Assembly: GCA_016839245.1 (NCBI GenBank)
Contig: JAEOUN010000067.1
Coordinates: 1 to 64,000 of the forward strand
Direction: 5' to 3'
DNA length: 64,000 bases
Source of the DNA: Candidatus Thorarchaeota archaeon
Lineage (GTDB): Archaea; Asgardarchaeota; Thorarchaeia; Thorarchaeales; Thorarchaeaceae
The notes beneath the pieces are model-generated. The model worked only from the letters and a program-made list of their open reading frames with translations, was not told the DNA's origin and did no database searches. Below are positions 42,288 to 50,414 of the stretch, piece after piece. The number at the start of each line of letters is the position of its first letter. Position 1 is the first letter of the stretch. The translations under genes and the position numbers were made by a program.

Positions 42288-42608
42288 CTACTTAATACGA
42301 AACTTCTTTGCTATATCTTTTGGGATGGCATCAGGATATTCATCATCTTTGGATGATACCACTGGTTCTACTACTTTTTTGCCTAAAGGTTTGCAAGTTC
42401 CATCATCAAGCATACGTCGCTCAAAGCATTTTGAGAATTGGCACCATGCTCCGTCGCATTCTTCATCTATCCAGGCACACCAAGCAGTCTTCTTACCTCC
42501 TTTTTGAAGGAATTTCAGAGCAGAGGGTTGTTTGGTACATTTGAAATTTCTACAAAGTGCAGTACATTCTTTTTCACCGGGTATCATAACACTTCGCTCC
42601 AAAATCAT
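42288..42608 (-). CDS. Small Cys-rich protein
   Basis: A 106-residue protein with about nine Cys packed into residues 15-72: ECTALCRNFKC, AWCAWIDEEC, AWCQFSKCFE and DGTCKP. The spacing suggests two zinc sites or a disulfide-rich fold. The last third is charged. ATG 42608 or the internal ATG 42587 (MIPGEKE) could start it. It is in line with a zinc-ribbon coiled-coil gene upstream and the small membrane gene downstream. Not recognised as a named family. Confidence 0.62.
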   Translation of the reverse strand: MILERSVMIPGEKECTALCRNFKCTKQPSALKFLQKGGKKTAWCAWIDEECDGAWCQFSKCFERRMLDDGTCKPLGKKVVEPVVSSKDDEYPDAIPKDIAKKFRIK

Positions 42609-42626
42609 ATTTCTAACTAGTCTTAC

Positions 42627-43439
42627 TCATCTCTTCATTGCTATACCAAGTAATTCATCTAGTCGCCTTTGACCTCCTTCAATGACCCGCATTGCACGTT
42701 CTAGTCTTGCCATAGACTCCTCGTACTTTACTCTAGAAATATCACCGATCTTGAACTTGGCATCAAGTCGACTCTTTTCTTTTTGGAGTGCTTTCAAGGA
42801 ACTCTTAATCCCTCTCGACCATTTCTTCGCTGTCTTTATCGAGCTCTTAAGATTAGATCGCAGATTCTTTAAATTAGTCATAATCTCCTCACGTTGCTCG
42901 TGGTAGACCTCTCTGTCTAATGTCCCTGAGATCTCGTCAAGCTTTGTTTGCTTTGATTCGTATGTATCGAGAGCCTCCAGAAGCTGTTGCAGAACCAGCT
43001 TTTGTTTAACAGAAGTCAATTCATGCTTCCGTTGCTTAAGTCGCTCAAACTCATCACGTAGTGTTTCAGCATGTTGAGTTAGAAGAGTTCTGTCAGCTTG
43101 CTGAAGTCGAAGTGCCTGTCTAGTTGCACGAGTCTGCTCAATAATCCGTTCCAGTTCGTCATCAATAACTTCTAGCTCTGCCTGAGATAGTAATATTGCA
43201 GATGAATCATGATCCATATCATCTATGATAACATCAAAATGAGGAAGAGGAGCTGCAATCTCATCAAGTTTTGAATCAGTTTCAACAAATTCTTCATTGG
43301 ATCGAATGATATCAGTGGAAGATTGATCAGTTTCTATCGAAGGTAATGGTTCTCCACATATTTTGCAAAATTTACCCTCGGGTACTTCATGACCGCAAGA
43401 AGGACATTCAACAATTGATTCTGGCATTCTCGATTCCAT
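42627..43439 (-). CDS. Zinc-ribbon protein with long coiled coil
   Basis: A 270-residue protein with an N-terminal zinc ribbon (VECPSCGHEVPEGKFCKICGEPLP, residues about 10-34), an acidic linker to about 80, and a long helical coiled coil through to about residue 260 rich in Lys, Arg, Glu and Leu. Heptad-like segments include DELERIIEQTRATRQALRLQ and LKALQKEKSRLDAKFK. It has the look of a cytoskeletal or scaffold protein rather than an enzyme. It does not match the ESCRT-III pattern closely enough to be so named. Confidence 0.68.
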   Translation of the reverse strand: MESRMPESIVECPSCGHEVPEGKFCKICGEPLPSIETDQSSTDIIRSNEEFVETDSKLDEIAAPLPHFDVIIDDMDHDSSAILLSQAELEVIDDELERIIEQTRATRQALRLQQADRTLLTQHAETLRDEFERLKQRKHELTSVKQKLVLQQLLEALDTYESKQTKLDEISGTLDREVYHEQREEIMTNLKNLRSNLKSSIKTAKKWSRGIKSSLKALQKEKSRLDAKFKIGDISRVKYEESMARLERAMRVIEGGQRRLDELLGIAMKR

Positions 43440-43489
43440 CCGCAGTGATTACGGGTCTGACAACACAGACCATCTAGTTAGTGCAAGAT

Positions 43490-43807
43490 TCACGTTAGTG
43501 TGCCTAATCGACTTGCAACCTCATCGAGCTGTGCCTTAGTTGTTACAATAGATTCAGCACCATAAGTAGGGAGCACTTTGAGCTCTTCGACTAGTAATGC
43601 AATTGCCTTTACTGAGTCAATTTCCTTCTTGTCTAATGATCCATCGGGAAAAGTGAGTGATACCTCAACCCACTGTGCCTTTGTTTCATCAACTGGAAAG
43701 AGACAGTAAATATAATCATCGTTACTGCAGATGAAAGAGGGGGTCTTCTCCCATGCCTCAGCAAGCAGTACACCAAATGCCTTTGCGTTTTCAGCTTTAT
43801 CAGCCAT
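43490..43807 (-). CDS. Small protein of unknown function
   Basis: A 105-residue acidic soluble protein. The order is helix (NAKAFGVLLAEAWEK), beta strands (YIYCLFPVDETKAQWVEVSLTF), then a helix and a short C-terminal helix (TKAQLDEVASRLGTLT). There are two Cys. No motif recognised. It lies 50 bases upstream of the zinc-ribbon coiled-coil gene on the same strand and 82 bases downstream of the EndA gene. Confidence 0.6.
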   Translation of the reverse strand: MADKAENAKAFGVLLAEAWEKTPSFICSNDDYIYCLFPVDETKAQWVEVSLTFPDGSLDKKEIDSVKAIALLVEELKVLPTYGAESIVTTKAQLDEVASRLGTLT

Positions 43808-43889
43808 CAGGATTCATCCTCGGGGCTAGATGTTATATCACACATCGTGATTGCCAACTTAATTGTTTTGCTTATGGATAGTATTGGCG

Positions 43890-44453
43890 CTATGGACGAT
43901 GCCAGACGAAAGAATAATGTGCAATCTCACCATTCTCTTTTACTGTTGCAATGATAAAGCGTTTTCTTACACTCGTAGCAAGTCGTCCTGCACGAACAAT
44001 ATCAAGTGGTACTACACCATCTTTCTGAGGAATAACATGAACAAGAAATGGAGCATGATCTAGACCAGGACCTTTTTCATAGACTGCAAAGTCAGTTCCA
44101 AATTTCAGGCCGGGTCGTACAATATATCCCTTATCACGAAGTTGACTATACACTAAGAATCTATCCTTAAAATCATCAGATATCTTTGTACCTAATTCCA
44201 AGAGGCGGTCTATGCTAATGATTTGATGATTAGAGTCAAGCACTTGAAGTCGTGATTTCTTGGTCAAATAAGTGCACTCTAAGAGAGAGAGTTCAAGAGG
44301 CTTATCAAATACAGAGGACTTAGGTTTTCGTATCCCTACGGGTTGACCGAAGTAGCCCGCTTCATAGAGTAGCATTCCATCTTCAGGATTCCAGACAATA
44401 GCTCGATCGCCAACCAGTACTGCCACTGGAAGTTTCGAATCATCATCTGTCAA
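43890..44453 (-). CDS. endA: tRNA-intron endonuclease (EndA)
   Basis: The archaeal tRNA-splicing endonuclease cuts the bulge-helix-bulge motif at intron borders. The C-terminal catalytic domain has the triad: Tyr in FAVYEKGPGLDHAPF, His in that segment or the following FLVHVIPQ, and Lys in TSVRKRF. RDKGYIVRPGLKFGTDF is the family signature. The 187-residue length indicates the homotetramer type. The start is TTG 44453. The PhoU-like gene 18 bases upstream may share its transcript. Confidence 0.9.
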   Translation of the reverse strand: MTDDDSKLPVAVLVGDRAIVWNPEDGMLLYEAGYFGQPVGIRKPKSSVFDKPLELSLLECTYLTKKSRLQVLDSNHQIISIDRLLELGTKISDDFKDRFLVYSQLRDKGYIVRPGLKFGTDFAVYEKGPGLDHAPFLVHVIPQKDGVVPLDIVRAGRLATSVRKRFIIATVKENGEIAHYSFVWHRP

Positions 44454-44471
44454 TCTTAGACACCCACTATA

Positions 44472-45143
44472 TCACATATTCAATGTGAGAGATAATGTTC
44501 TAATTGTGATTGCGGCATCTTCGCCAAAGTTGGAGATATCTTCTATCATGTTGATGAAGTCACGAAATCTCAGGATAACAGCAAAGGGAATATTTGCAGG
44601 ATAGAGTAGAGTCACAATCTCTCTCTGTACTTCATCAACTTGCTTCTCAATCTTGCATATATCATCAGCACGTTTCATTGATTCCTGCATATTGATTGAG
44701 AGAAATCGTACTGCCTCTCTCTGTTGTGTAATTTCCTCAATAACTAACTCGCAAAGCTTTCTAATCTTATCCTTCAAATCACCCTCAGGAGCCCATTGGT
44801 CCTCAATGGCTGCCAGATGATACATACACCATTCTGCTCCATCAGCTAGTTTATCATTGTAATGAACAAGACGAAGAAGATCCTCTCTCTGTAGTAAAGC
44901 ATGGGCCTTTGCAAGCTCATTTAAGATTGTACGCTTCAAATCATCGCCCTTAACCTCAAGTGAGGTGACCTTTTCGAGATCTTCTTTTGTAATTGATGCG
45001 TTGCCATCTAACCATTCGATCACAGCATTAGAAACCATTTTACTAGCAGACAGAGCTATCCTAAAATGCTCTTCAATCATCTGGGTGATGTTACTGAGTT
45101 CGGATGTTAGAAATCTATCATTATCGAGGACCATTTTATGCAC
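44472..45143 (-). CDS. PhoU/DUF47-like protein
   Basis: A 223-residue all-helical protein of the PhoU/DUF47 family. Helical repeats include SNAVIEWLDGNASITKEDLEKV and VKGDDLKRTILNELAKAHALL, which contain the PhoU-like (E/D)xxxD metal-binding pattern, and a second set near DDICKIEKQVDEVQREIVTLL. DUF47 proteins usually accompany PiT phosphate transporters; no such gene is next to it, but an undecaprenyl-diphosphatase-like gene is divergent. A role in phosphate or metal regulation is the usual family view. Confidence 0.82.
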   Translation of the reverse strand: MHKMVLDNDRFLTSELSNITQMIEEHFRIALSASKMVSNAVIEWLDGNASITKEDLEKVTSLEVKGDDLKRTILNELAKAHALLQREDLLRLVHYNDKLADGAEWCMYHLAAIEDQWAPEGDLKDKIRKLCELVIEEITQQREAVRFLSINMQESMKRADDICKIEKQVDEVQREIVTLLYPANIPFAVILRFRDFINMIEDISNFGEDAAITIRTLSLTLNM

Positions 45144-45214
45144 TCTTCTTAATCTGGTGACGGTTGGAGTATCTTTTTAATTCTTCTGGACATCGCCGAA
45201 TAGAGGAAATTCAC

Positions 45215-46012
45215 ATGGAGATCTGGCAGATAATAGTTGCGATTCTTCAAGGACTTATTGAGTGGCTTCCAATCAGCAGTGAAGGTCAAGTTGTGTTTTT
45301 CATATATAATTTTACATTAGTTCCAAAAGAGGAGATTCTATCACTAGTTATCTGGCTTCATCTAGGAACTGCATTAGCAGTGATTGCACGATATCCAAAG
45401 AAAATCTTCGAAATTGCTTTTCTGAAAGACAGAAAAATGCTGAAACTGCTAATATTGGCGACAGCTGGGACAGCTGTAACGGCAATTCCACTGTATGTAT
45501 TTCTCAAAGCAAGTATAACAGCTTTTCAAGGAGAATTATTGAATATCTTGGTTGGTGTTCTTCTACTTGTGACAGCCATTATGCTATATCTGCCGACACG
45601 TGCAACAAATGAGATCAATCAAGAAGAATCAATGAAAGACATCACAGAGAAGGAAGCACTTGTGACTGGATTGATTCAGGGGGCAGCAGTACTTCCAGGA
45701 CTAAGCCGTTCAGGAGTCACTATTTCCTCACTTCTCATGCAGAAAACAGACAAAGAAACAGCTCTTCAATTTAGTTTCCTAATGAGTGTACCGGCTGTCT
45801 TAGGTGTCCTTGTCTTAGAAATTGTAACAGGAGCGCAGATACCAGCAAGTGTAAGCTTGTTTGATCTGATAATAATCGAGGTAGTTGTTTTCATTGTTGG
45901 CCTTGGTTCAATGGAATTTCTTTTACGTTTGGCAAGAAAGATTAGTTTCTGGAAACTTTGTCTAGTATTGGGAATAATAGCAATAGTATTTGGACTTCCA
46001 ACTTTCCTGTAG
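45215..46012 (+). CDS. uppP: Undecaprenyl-diphosphatase-like phosphatase (UppP/BacA)
   Basis: A membrane phosphatase that recycles polyprenyl diphosphate to monophosphate; in archaea the carrier is a dolichol-like lipid for glycosylation. LIEWLPISSEGQVVF near residues 12-26 is the family's first active-site motif, with the Glu and Ser retained. LPGLSRSGVTISSLL is the second. About eight hydrophobic helices are present. ATG 45215 is chosen because GAGG lies about eight bases before it and the family begins at this point; the upstream extension to 45164 lacks support. Confidence 0.92.
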   Translation: MEIWQIIVAILQGLIEWLPISSEGQVVFFIYNFTLVPKEEILSLVIWLHLGTALAVIARYPKKIFEIAFLKDRKMLKLLILATAGTAVTAIPLYVFLKASITAFQGELLNILVGVLLLVTAIMLYLPTRATNEINQEESMKDITEKEALVTGLIQGAAVLPGLSRSGVTISSLLMQKTDKETALQFSFLMSVPAVLGVLVLEIVTGAQIPASVSLFDLIIIEVVVFIVGLGSMEFLLRLARKISFWKLCLVLGIIAIVFGLPTFL

Positions 46013-46023
46013 ATATCTACATA

Positions 46024-46740
46024 TCATGGACGTTTCTGAAACATGATAGCAATAGGTGCGTTAGCCTTACGCCACTCTGCTAGCTTTCCTTCATAGTTTA
46101 AGGGAATAGGATGCCTTCCATGATTTCCAATAACAATGAAGAGTGTGTTGTCACGAGCTTGGCGCAATAGGACCTTAATCCAATTATCAGTTCGACGTAC
46201 AATTTTCTCGAGAAGAGTCTTGGGAGGAGTTCTATGCCCATATTGTGCATAAAGACTCTCAAAATCAAGAAAGTGAAGATACAAAAGTTCACTCTTGAAA
46301 ATATGTTTTGTTGACTCGATATAAGTTGCCATATCATCACGAGGATTAACAGAATAGTTTGGATCAAATCCGAAATCGGTCATATCTTGTTCACGACAGA
46401 TGACCCTTGTCACTTTTCCACGACCTCTGACATAATCTATCAGATGAAATCCCTGTATATTCCCATGTAACAACTTTTGAATCAGTGGGACAGCATAAGG
46501 ATCATCTGTTTCCAGAAGTGCTAGAGCTTCCATGTTCTTGATTAATGCCTCAGGTTTGTAAACCACAGCTTCGAATAGACCAAAATTATCGATTACTACC
46601 ATGACAACAGCCTTTGCATTGAACTTTGCAATCAACTCCTGATTTGGGGGAAGAAAACCCTCAGGTATATCGAGCCCTAGTAAACCAAGAATTGTGGAGG
46701 GAAATTCCATTGCAGTAGTTCGTATCTGTGGAAAAGTCAT
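46024..46740 (-). CDS. Alkaline phosphatase-superfamily hydrolase-like protein
   Basis: A 238-residue protein with features of the alkaline-phosphatase/nucleotide pyrophosphatase fold: VVMVVIDNFGLFE as first metal strand, LLYLHFLDFESLYAQYGH, and LFIVIGNHGRHPIP in place of the usual GDHG. The nucleophile position in IDNFG is Asn-Phe rather than the common Ser/Thr, so activity is uncertain. It is shorter than most family members. It is convergent with uppP at 11 bases. Confidence 0.65.
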   Translation of the reverse strand: MTFPQIRTTAMEFPSTILGLLGLDIPEGFLPPNQELIAKFNAKAVVMVVIDNFGLFEAVVYKPEALIKNMEALALLETDDPYAVPLIQKLLHGNIQGFHLIDYVRGRGKVTRVICREQDMTDFGFDPNYSVNPRDDMATYIESTKHIFKSELLYLHFLDFESLYAQYGHRTPPKTLLEKIVRRTDNWIKVLLRQARDNTLFIVIGNHGRHPIPLNYEGKLAEWRKANAPIAIMFQKRP

Positions 46741-46906
46741 TATAATATCCTCAATCCATTACTCCTTAATTAACTGTGACACTCAATAACCTTTTGTGAT
46801 TATCTATATTTCAACGGAACTGTCAAAAACCTTCCAGGATTAATCTTGTTTTGCGTATGGAAGATTTAAAGAGAACTCAAAGCTCAATTCATAAAGAGGT
46901 CCTGAT

Positions 46907-47875
46907 ATGACTCTCAGAGATGTTGTGTATAAAGACTCCATTAAGTTCATCCTCTCTGGAGGAAAGGGTGGCGTTGGAAAAACAAGTTGCGCAGGAGCAA
47001 TGGCCGTATTATCAGCACGGCATGGCTTTCGAACATTAGTACTATCCACGGATCCAGCACACAGTCTAAGTGATAGTTTTGACCAAGATCTCTCTGGCGG
47101 CGAGATTGTTCCCATAGAAGGTTTCGATAACCTCTGGGGAATGGAGATTAGTACTGAAAAAGGGATGCAACAATTTCAGGATGCACTTGGTGATGGCATC
47201 GTGGGACCAGAGGCGCAAATGGCAGCAAATCTCATGGGAGATATGACAGGAATGGCACCACCGGGATCGGATGAAGCAATGGCTTTCGGAAAGATACTGG
47301 AATTCATCGAGGATTCCTCTTATGATAGAGTAATCTTTGATACTGCCCCCACAGGACATACCCTGAAGCTTCTAGAATTACCTGACCTATTAGATAGCTG
47401 GCTAGGAAAAGTACTCACTCTTAGACAGAGGCTTAGCTCTATGATGGGAGGTCTTAGGAATTTATTTGGAGGAAAACAGGATGATGAAGATTCTTGGAAG
47501 ATGCTTCAACAGACCAAAGACAAGATACGTGCAGCGAGAATCGAATTATCAGATCCAGATACGACACAATTTGTCGTAGTTATGATTCCAGAAGCAATGG
47601 CAGTCTTTGAAACACAACGACTACTGGCAAGTCTAGGGACATGGCATATTCCTGCCACTAAGATGGTGGTCAACCAACTTGTTCCACCAAATCCAGTGTG
47701 TCAATTCTGTACAAAGAGGTTCGAGATGCAGCAATCAAATCTCAATGATATTCGTGAATTATATTCAGATATGGACATAATTGAAGTACCATTGTTCGAA
47801 AAGGAAATTAGAGGGATTGAAGGTCTCACAAGACTAGGAGAGATACTGATTAGTGACAAGGAGGAAGGCTTATGA
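46907..47875 (+). CDS. Get3/ArsA-like ATPase
   Basis: A 322-residue P-loop ATPase of the ArsA/Get3 (TRC40) family, which in eukaryotes delivers tail-anchored membrane proteins. The deviant Walker A is GGKGGVGKTS at residues 18-27; switch I is STDPAHSLSD; Walker B/switch II is FDTAPTGHTLKLL; A-loop region PEAMAVFETQRLL is present. A CxxC pair (C265, C268) in PVCQFC matches the zinc-binding dimer motif of Get3 and is absent from most ArsA arsenite pumps. Its stop overlaps a 34-residue membrane peptide gene. ATG 46907 follows a TATA-like TTTAAA at about 46864. Confidence 0.93.
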   Translation: MTLRDVVYKDSIKFILSGGKGGVGKTSCAGAMAVLSARHGFRTLVLSTDPAHSLSDSFDQDLSGGEIVPIEGFDNLWGMEISTEKGMQQFQDALGDGIVGPEAQMAANLMGDMTGMAPPGSDEAMAFGKILEFIEDSSYDRVIFDTAPTGHTLKLLELPDLLDSWLGKVLTLRQRLSSMMGGLRNLFGGKQDDEDSWKMLQQTKDKIRAARIELSDPDTTQFVVVMIPEAMAVFETQRLLASLGTWHIPATKMVVNQLVPPNPVCQFCTKRFEMQQSNLNDIRELYSDMDIIEVPLFEKEIRGIEGLTRLGEILISDKEEGL

Positions 47876-47976
47876 GAAAGGAAACTAAAAAGAAGATATT
47901 ATCACTCATCTTTTTGTTTATCTTACTAGCATCAGCAGCGGTATCAACAATGCTTCTTCTTGGATGGTTTCAATAA
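47872..47976 (+). CDS. 34-residue single-helix membrane peptide coupled to get3
   Basis: The ATG overlaps the Get3-like stop codon (ATGA), the usual sign of translational coupling. The peptide has a strongly basic N terminus (MRKETKKK) followed by about 22 hydrophobic residues (ILSLIFLFILLASAAVSTMLLL) and a tail of only three or four residues (GWFQ). This is a tail-anchored layout. It ends 12 bases before the convergent rpoP gene. It may be a substrate or membrane partner of the ATPase. It was missed by length-limited gene calling and its family is not recognised. Confidence 0.72.
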   Translation: MRKETKKKILSLIFLFILLASAAVSTMLLLGWFQ

Positions 47977-47988
47977 ATAGAAGAGATT

Positions 47989-48132
47989 CTAGATGCCCTT
48001 AACACGTTTGACCACGGGAGGACGTATTTTGTATAGGATTCTGCCACCACAATATGGACATTTGACTCCTGGAAGGGTTTTAAGACCATCAGGGGTTACT
48101 TCTCGGTTGCAGCTATGACATATGTATACCAT
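47989..48132 (-). CDS. rpoP: DNA-directed RNA polymerase subunit P (Rpo12)
   Basis: The 47-residue translation starts MVYICHSCNREV and contains CPYCGGRILYKIRPPVVKRVK. This is the short zinc-ribbon subunit Rpb12/RpoP of archaeal and eukaryotic RNA polymerases: a CxxC pair at 5-8 and a second at about 25-28, and the invariant basic end RPPVVKRV. It stabilises the Rpo3/Rpo10/Rpo11 assembly platform. It is too short for usual length cut-offs. It lies between the Get3 unit (convergent) and a radical SAM gene on the same strand. Confidence 0.95.
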   Translation of the reverse strand: MVYICHSCNREVTPDGLKTLPGVKCPYCGGRILYKIRPPVVKRVKGI

Positions 48133-48202
48133 GGTGCTCCACCAATTGGCTTTCGATTAGTTTAGCAATATGAACCTTTGCTTTAAGCAAGAATCGAAGA
48201 TA

Positions 48203-49789
48203 CTACTTTCCTGCAATAACTTCGCCTTCAAGAAGACTATCACTTAGGACCTTAGTTATACGTACAGAAACCAATGTTCCAGGGGAATAGCCGCCTGGTA
48301 CTGTCATAATCGGACATTCTGCAAGAGGATATATCATGGTATAGCCATGCTCAACCCAGGATGGTTCAGCTGCAACACCGTGCATGACAAGGCCAAGATA
48401 ATCTTCCTTCTTTTGGCGATTGATACGTTCAGCTTCTTTTCGAAGTATGATACCAAATTCATCTTTTATTGATGAATCGGGATATCCTTCAAATGCAGAG
48501 CCAGGTAGTGCTCGAAACCCATAGAGGATTATTCTTTCTGCACCAGCTTCACTCACAGCTCGCATAATCGATAAGGAATCATCTACACTTTCAGCTGTTT
48601 CACCAGGAAGCCCGTAGATAAAATATACAAACGGGGTCATTCCAAATTTATTAGCAATCCGTACTGCAGAAATAACATCGGAAGGAGTACCACATTTTCC
48701 TATCTGCCGCATGAGACTCTCAGAGCCTGTTTCAAGTCCAATATTTGGTGAGGTATTTGGAAGTGTACGATTGATAGTTTCAGCAACGGCCTCAGTAAAA
48801 AGACACGCTTTCATATTCTCTATAGCAATGCGTACTTCTTCATCAACCACCTGAGGTAATGCATTGATCTGCTCCAATAGAGCAGTTATTGCTTTTAGGT
48901 TGGCTGGGGGATGACAGGGATTTGTCAGTGGTTCTTCTCCTCGCATATAGTCAAGGAACCCAGGAGATTCAAGTACAATTCGATGAACACCATTATCCAA
49001 TAGTTCCTTGATTTCTCTAGTTATTGCGGTAATAGAACGACTACGAGGAGGACCCCAGGTGCCAGGTACACTGCAAAAACCACAACCGGGAGGTATATCT
49101 TCTGGACAGGTCATTCTTGTATTAGGATTCTCTGAATCACAATTCCCGCAATCTGTACAATGACGACCATTTCTCAATGGAAGAGTAGTCCGTTGAAAAT
49201 TGGAACATCCACGAGTGACTTCAACATACACTTTGCAAGCTTGATATGTCTGATAGTCGATAATCCGAGTTGTCGAAGGAATATATTCTTCAGAAAGCAC
49301 TTTTGACGATATGAATGGTCTTCTTAGAGTTTCATGAATTTCACCATCAACTAACATCGCACAACCAAGAATCTCCGAGGTGTCAATGTCGTCCTCAAAG
49401 AAGCCGCTCAACACTAGTTCTTCAATCGTGGCTTCTCCCTCTCCAATTACGAGAAGATCTACATTCAGGTTTTTCAATATTGAAGAATCTGATGCAACTG
49501 GACCGCCTATAATAATTCTACCCGGATGTCTTGATCCGTGCCAAAGTTTGGTCAACTTTTCCACTGCAGGCAGATCCATAGTCATGCCACTGATTGCCAG
49601 ATGATCAAATTTTCGAAGTATCGAACGTTTGGAAAAGACATCTTCGATTCGAGTTATCCTACAATCAAGGTCGTGCTTCTCTAATACACCACACACGATT
49701 CGCGGACCGCAACCAATTGAATCTCTAGAACTCCGTCTGAATCCTGTACCTGCGCTCAGCGCATCTACAACAAGTATACGAGAAGACAT
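48203..49789 (-). CDS. B12-binding-domain radical SAM protein
   Basis: A radical SAM enzyme with an N-terminal cobalamin-like Rossmann domain (about residues 1-140, with FDHLAISGMTMD and PGRIIIGGPVASDS). The central region has extra Cys (CTDCGNC) and then CPEDIPPGCGFCSVPGTWG, where the CxxxxxxCxxC-type arrangement replaces the plain CxxxCxxC. A TIM-like core follows (PNIGLETGSESLMR, YGLPGETAES). A TRAM-like domain ends the protein (GTLVSVRITKVLSDSLLEGEV), as in methylthiotransferases. ATG 49789 is chosen over 49855 because it begins the first Rossmann strand. The reaction is unknown. Confidence 0.87.
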   Translation of the reverse strand: MSSRILVVDALSAGTGFRRSSRDSIGCGPRIVCGVLEKHDLDCRITRIEDVFSKRSILRKFDHLAISGMTMDLPAVEKLTKLWHGSRHPGRIIIGGPVASDSSILKNLNVDLLVIGEGEATIEELVLSGFFEDDIDTSEILGCAMLVDGEIHETLRRPFISSKVLSEEYIPSTTRIIDYQTYQACKVYVEVTRGCSNFQRTTLPLRNGRHCTDCGNCDSENPNTRMTCPEDIPPGCGFCSVPGTWGPPRSRSITAITREIKELLDNGVHRIVLESPGFLDYMRGEEPLTNPCHPPANLKAITALLEQINALPQVVDEEVRIAIENMKACLFTEAVAETINRTLPNTSPNIGLETGSESLMRQIGKCGTPSDVISAVRIANKFGMTPFVYFIYGLPGETAESVDDSLSIMRAVSEAGAERIILYGFRALPGSAFEGYPDSSIKDEFGIILRKEAERINRQKKEDYLGLVMHGVAAEPSWVEHGYTMIYPLAECPIMTVPGGYSPGTLVSVRITKVLSDSLLEGEVIAGK

Positions 49790-49974
49790 GGTCAATAAAA
49801 AAGAATGTACAGTCCATTCTTTACTCTTGTTGTTGAAAACCAGATGGCATAGCAAAACAATTCAATAGAATCGAATGACAAATTTTGCCTACATGCAGGC
49901 ACCTATGACTTCGCAAAGCAGAACTTATATGTACGAGCGTCCACCTTTCCAGTAGCACATTTGCTATAAACTAA

Positions 49975-50340
49975 ATGTCAGGAGTACATAATTTAGTGAG
50001 TGACGACGAAGGCGGAATTTGCCCGAACTGTGGTTTGCCTAAAGACCTGTGCGTCTGCGAGACGATTGCACAGGAAGAGGCAAGAATTTCTGTAACTGTT
50101 GAACGAAGAAAATGGGGTCGTCTGACTACGATCATTGAAGGTTTTGATAAGAATATTGATCTTGGTGATCTAGCGACGAAGCTAAAAGCCAAACTTGCCT
50201 GTGGTGGAGCAGCTAAGCATGGTCATATTGAACTTCAAGGAGACCATCGAGGCGTAGTTGGTGGAGTTTTAGCAAAACTTGGATTCCCAGAAGATATGGT
50301 CCAGATAGATTGGTCATTCCAGATGAAGGAAAGAAATTGA
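49975..50340 (+). CDS. Translation initiation factor aIF1 (SUI1) with zinc motif
   Basis: A 121-residue SUI1-domain protein that helps the small ribosomal subunit select start codons. The N-terminal CPNCGLPKDLCVC is a zinc knuckle typical of archaeal/eDENR-like members. The core VERRKWGRLTTIIEGF and LACGGAAKHGHIELQGDHRGVVGGVLAKLGFP matches SUI1. ATG 49975. A TATA-like TTATATG near 49929 would give a leader of about 20 bases. It is a single-gene unit. Confidence 0.95.
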   Translation: MSGVHNLVSDDEGGICPNCGLPKDLCVCETIAQEEARISVTVERRKWGRLTTIIEGFDKNIDLGDLATKLKAKLACGGAAKHGHIELQGDHRGVVGGVLAKLGFPEDMVQIDWSFQMKERN

Positions 50341-50414
50341 TAGGTCAATAACCATCAAGAATCCTCTGGCCAATCACAGGTTAAAATAAGTGAATATAAG
50401 GTTGGGTACAGTAA

